From: Elusimicrobia bacterium RBG_16_66_12
GTDB lineage: Bacteria; Elusimicrobiota; Elusimicrobia; UBA1565; UBA9628
Length of the DNA: 12,931 nucleotides
Assembly: GCA_001800005.1 (NCBI GenBank)
Contig: MGUL01000134.1
Coordinates: 1,732 to 14,662 of the forward strand
Direction: 5' to 3'
Positions within the stretch are counted from its first letter, which is position 1. Each line of letters opens with the position of its first letter. A model generated the notes under the pieces. The model worked only from the letters and a program-made list of their open reading frames with translations, was not told where the DNA came from and ran no database searches. Shown here in pieces: positions 10,802-12,931 of this stretch. A program made the position numbers and the translations under genes.

Positions 10802-12931
10802 GTGAAAGCCGAAAACAGAACCCGTTCCCATTTCCCCGTCCTCGCGGGCGTCCTCGCGTTTTTCGCGTGCGCCCTGATGGCGCCCCAGCCGGCGCGCGCG
10901 GTCTGCTCCGCCACATACAACGTCCCCGCCGACTCCGCCACCATCACGGGCGTGTTGACCGCCATTCCCCAGAATCTCGGCGGCGATCAATGCGTGTTCG
11001 TCGGCAGCGGGGCATACCCCGAGCAGGTCGTGATCCAGAACTTCAACACGAATAATTTCCGGATCATCATCAGCTCCGCTCCGGGCGCGACGGTGACGGT
11101 CAGTCCTGCGGGCGGGTATGCCGTTTTCTCGATCAAGAACGCCAGCGTGACCATCACGGGAATCGACATCAAGCCGACCGGCGCCGTGTCGTACGGCGTG
11201 GCCGCTTCATCCGCCAACGCGGTCATCTCGAACGTCAACGTCGACTCGGGAGGCAATATCAGCGCGGCGGGCATCTCGATTTCGAGCGACAGCTCGGTCT
11301 CCTATTCCAGCATCACGGTGCAGAACGCCTATGGCTTGCTGGTGACGGGATCAGGCAGCGTGGTCGGTTTCAGCACGATCACGAACAACACGAACGGCGG
11401 ACCCGCCGCGCTCGGGATATCCGACGCCTCGTTGAACGTCGTGACCGACGACTATATCCAGAATCCGGCCGGCTCCGCGGTTTCCATCTTCAATGCCGGC
11501 GACAACACGATCTTCCAAAGCACCGTCGTCGGCGGCGGAGCGAGCGGCCTCGTCCCCGCGTTCGACCTGCAGGGCAATGCGGCCGCCGGCAACGCCATCA
11601 CGAAGAGCGTCGTTTCCAGCCCCAACAACACCGCGCTTTTCATCGGCTTCGGCGCCAGCAACAACACCGTCAGCTGGAGTCTGTTGACGAGCAATCTGGC
11701 CAGCTACAGCGCTCTGGAGCTGAAGAGCGTGAGTTCCAACACCATCACGCAGAGCTTCATCTCCAACCCGGCCGGTTACGGCGCCATGGTCTCGTTCAGC
11801 ACTCAGACCACCATCAGCCAAAGCACGATGACCGGCGGCGGCGGGGCTTTCGGTCTTTTCGTGGATATTACTTCCGCCGTCGTCGTGACGGGTTCCTACG
11901 TTGGAGGGCCGACGGCCTGCTATATCCGCAATTCGACGGGCGCCAGGATCGAGACGAGCGATCTCGCCGCCTTTCCGGGCGGCCAGGCTTTGCGGGTGGA
12001 TGGGGGTAACGTCGGTCTTTCCGTTTCGTCGTCCATTGTCAGGGGCAACGCGGGAACTGGGATCTCCCTCGATCCCAATAACGGCGGTCTCTTGAAATTC
12101 TCATCCGTGACGATATCGGGCGCCCAGTCCGGCCTGAAAATCAGCCCCCAGGGTCCCGGCGCGACGCTCGTCATCGCCAGCATGACGTTCCAGAATCTGG
12201 CGGCGGGCGCTACGGCCGTCGAATTCGTCGGAGGGACTTTCGTCTCGACTTTCGCGGGCGTGAATTTCGCCGACGCCTCGGTCGCGACGAACGTCAACGG
12301 GTCGGGGTTGTCGGGGGGCTCCCGCATCACCATGCTCGACTCCTCCGGCCCCCGGGCCGGGGCTTCCTTCGAGAATGACCCGTCCAATCGCGTGGATTGG
12401 GCGGGCGGGCTGCTGACCCTGACCGTCGGGGCTCCAGCCAACGGTCTGATCGAGAGCGCCGACCTGAACATCAAGTGCGGCGGGGCATTCACCCAATGCT
12501 CGGCGAGCTACAGCCCCAGTTCGTTCGTGGTTCTGACGGCCACGGGAGATCCCAGTTACACGCTGAGCAGTTGGGTCGGCGCGTGCGCGGGCGTCTCGAC
12601 GAACACCTGCAATGTGTACATGGATTCCGACAAGTTCGCCTCCGCCGACTTCTACACGGGTGGGGGCGGCAGCAGCGTGACGTTCTCGATTTCGCCGATG
12701 CCGTCCTTCGGCCGCGTCGAGAGCTCGGACCTGAGCATCAAGTGCGGCGGGGGCTACACGCAGTGCTGGGCGAGCTACAGCTCGGGCACCACGGTGAACC
12801 TGACGGCGATACCGGACGCGGGCTACTCGCTTGGCGACTGGACCGGGGTCTGCGGCGGGATCTCCACGAACACGTGCAACGTCTTCCTGGACTACAGCAA
12901 GTCGGCCTCGGCCAATTTCTACACGGGCGGG
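10802..12931 (+). CDS. large exported parallel beta-helix protein with C-terminal Cys-containing repeats (3' end beyond window)
   Basis: The frame is open for 710 codons from GTG 10802 to the window edge with no stop. Residues 1-33 are a signal peptide (basic n-region, hydrophobic 12-27, then APQPARA, cut before VC). Residues 60-500 are repeats rich in Ser, Asn, Thr, Gly and Val with recurring N-x-I/V turns (NTIFQSTVVGG, NNTVSWSLLTSN, NTITQSFISN), typical of right-handed parallel beta-helix (pectin-lyase-like) surface proteins. SRITMLDSSGPRAGASFE (about 509-526) follows, then two 89-residue repeats. GTG is chosen because an in-frame TAA (10775-10777) lies just upstream and the signal peptide starts here. 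No strong Shine-Dalgarno is present. Likely a secreted or surface protein for adhesion or polysaccharide contact; the specific ligand is unknown. The GC content seems slightly lower and the codon use more relaxed than in the Ton operon. Confidence 0.85.
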   Translation, partial: MKAENRTRSHFPVLAGVLAFFACALMAPQPARAVCSATYNVPADSATITGVLTAIPQNLGGDQCVFVGSGAYPEQVVIQNFNTNNFRIIISSAPGATVTVSPAGGYAVFSIKNASVTITGIDIKPTGAVSYGVAASSANAVISNVNVDSGGNISAAGISISSDSSVSYSSITVQNAYGLLVTGSGSVVGFSTITNNTNGGPAALGISDASLNVVTDDYIQNPAGSAVSIFNAGDNTIFQSTVVGGGASGLVPAFDLQGNAAAGNAITKSVVSSPNNTALFIGFGASNNTVSWSLLTSNLASYSALELKSVSSNTITQSFISNPAGYGAMVSFSTQTTISQSTMTGGGGAFGLFVDITSAVVVTGSYVGGPTACYIRNSTGARIETSDLAAFPGGQALRVDGGNVGLSVSSSIVRGNAGTGISLDPNNGGLLKFSSVTISGAQSGLKISPQGPGATLVIASMTFQNLAAGATAVEFVGGTFVSTFAGVNFADASVATNVNGSGLSGGSRITMLDSSGPRAGASFENDPSNRVDWAGGLLTLTVGAPANGLIESADLNIKCGGAFTQCSASYSPSSFVVLTATGDPSYTLSSWVGACAGVSTNTCNVYMDSDKFASADFYTGGGGSSVTFSISPMPSFGRVESSDLSIKCGGGYTQCWASYSSGTTVNLTAIPDAGYSLGDWTGVCGGISTNTCNVFLDYSKSASANFYTGG
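12410..12931 (+). repeat. two tandem 267-bp repeats encoding an 89-residue Cys-containing module
   Basis: Unit 1 is 12410-12676 and unit 2 is 12677-12931 (85 of 89 residues visible). Matching segments include ADLNIKCGGAFTQC and SDLSIKCGGGYTQC, then W-x-G-x-C, then STNTCNV and a closing FYTGG. Four Cys per unit are conserved, allowing two disulfides. The pattern (small beta module with C, Y, LTA-P, W-G and C-V) resembles divergent InlB-type B-repeats seen in bacterial surface proteins. More units may follow outside the window. Confidence 0.8.

Noticed and set aside
10802..12931. Beta-helix gene as recently transferred DNA
   Set aside because: The slightly more relaxed composition is explained by a Ser/Thr/Asn/Gly-rich repeat protein; no integrase, transposase, tRNA or flanking repeat is present.

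Overview
This is a GC-rich window of about 12.9 kb from a diderm bacterium: it encodes a TonB system, a lipoprotein, a likely outer-membrane barrel and several signal peptides. Two genes carry long Ala/Pro/Ser-rich exported N-terminal segments, one of them ahead of an MFS transporter, and a large exported beta-helix protein ends in Cys-containing repeats. From memory this combination resembles Elusimicrobiota. That placement is an inference; no rRNA or marker gene is present.

Layout, left to right. (1) At 1-306 is the 3' part of a MOSC-domain gene, interrupted by an in-frame TAA at 28-30. (2) At 318-3735 is a tight plus-strand operon: a HEAT-repeat lipoprotein, a paralogous exported HEAT-repeat protein, ExbB, ExbD and TonB. 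Three of the four junctions are ATGA overlaps, and the ExbD GTG start has an AGGAGG that overlaps the exbB stop. (3) At 3743-5485 on the minus strand is an MFS transporter with a signal-like, Ala/Pro-rich N-terminal extension. (4) At 5671-7347 is a membrane protein of unknown function with the same kind of N-terminal segment. (5) At 7354-7833 on the minus strand is a small exported TPR-like protein. (6) At 7945-10727 is a two-gene unit: an exported FecR-domain protein and a probable outer-membrane beta-barrel protein starting at TTG, with overlapping ends. (7) At 10802-12931 is the first 710 codons of a large exported parallel beta-helix protein whose frame is still open at the window edge and which ends, as far as seen, in two 89-residue Cys-containing repeats.

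How the genes may work together. ExbB, ExbD and TonB would couple proton-motive force to the outer membrane. The two HEAT proteins in front of them share an N-terminal motif that loosely resembles a TonB box, which suggests periplasmic partners of this Ton system. The FecR/barrel unit and the beta-helix gene share a promoter layout: TGTGACCG exactly 39 bp upstream of an extended -10 element. This suggests a common CRP-family-type regulator for a cell-surface gene set. Several start codons sit within about 10 nt of a likely transcription start, so leaderless or near-leaderless mRNAs are likely.

No RNA genes, CRISPR arrays or mobile elements were recognised. No gene-free stretch exceeds 300 bases; the longest is 185 bp (5486-5670).
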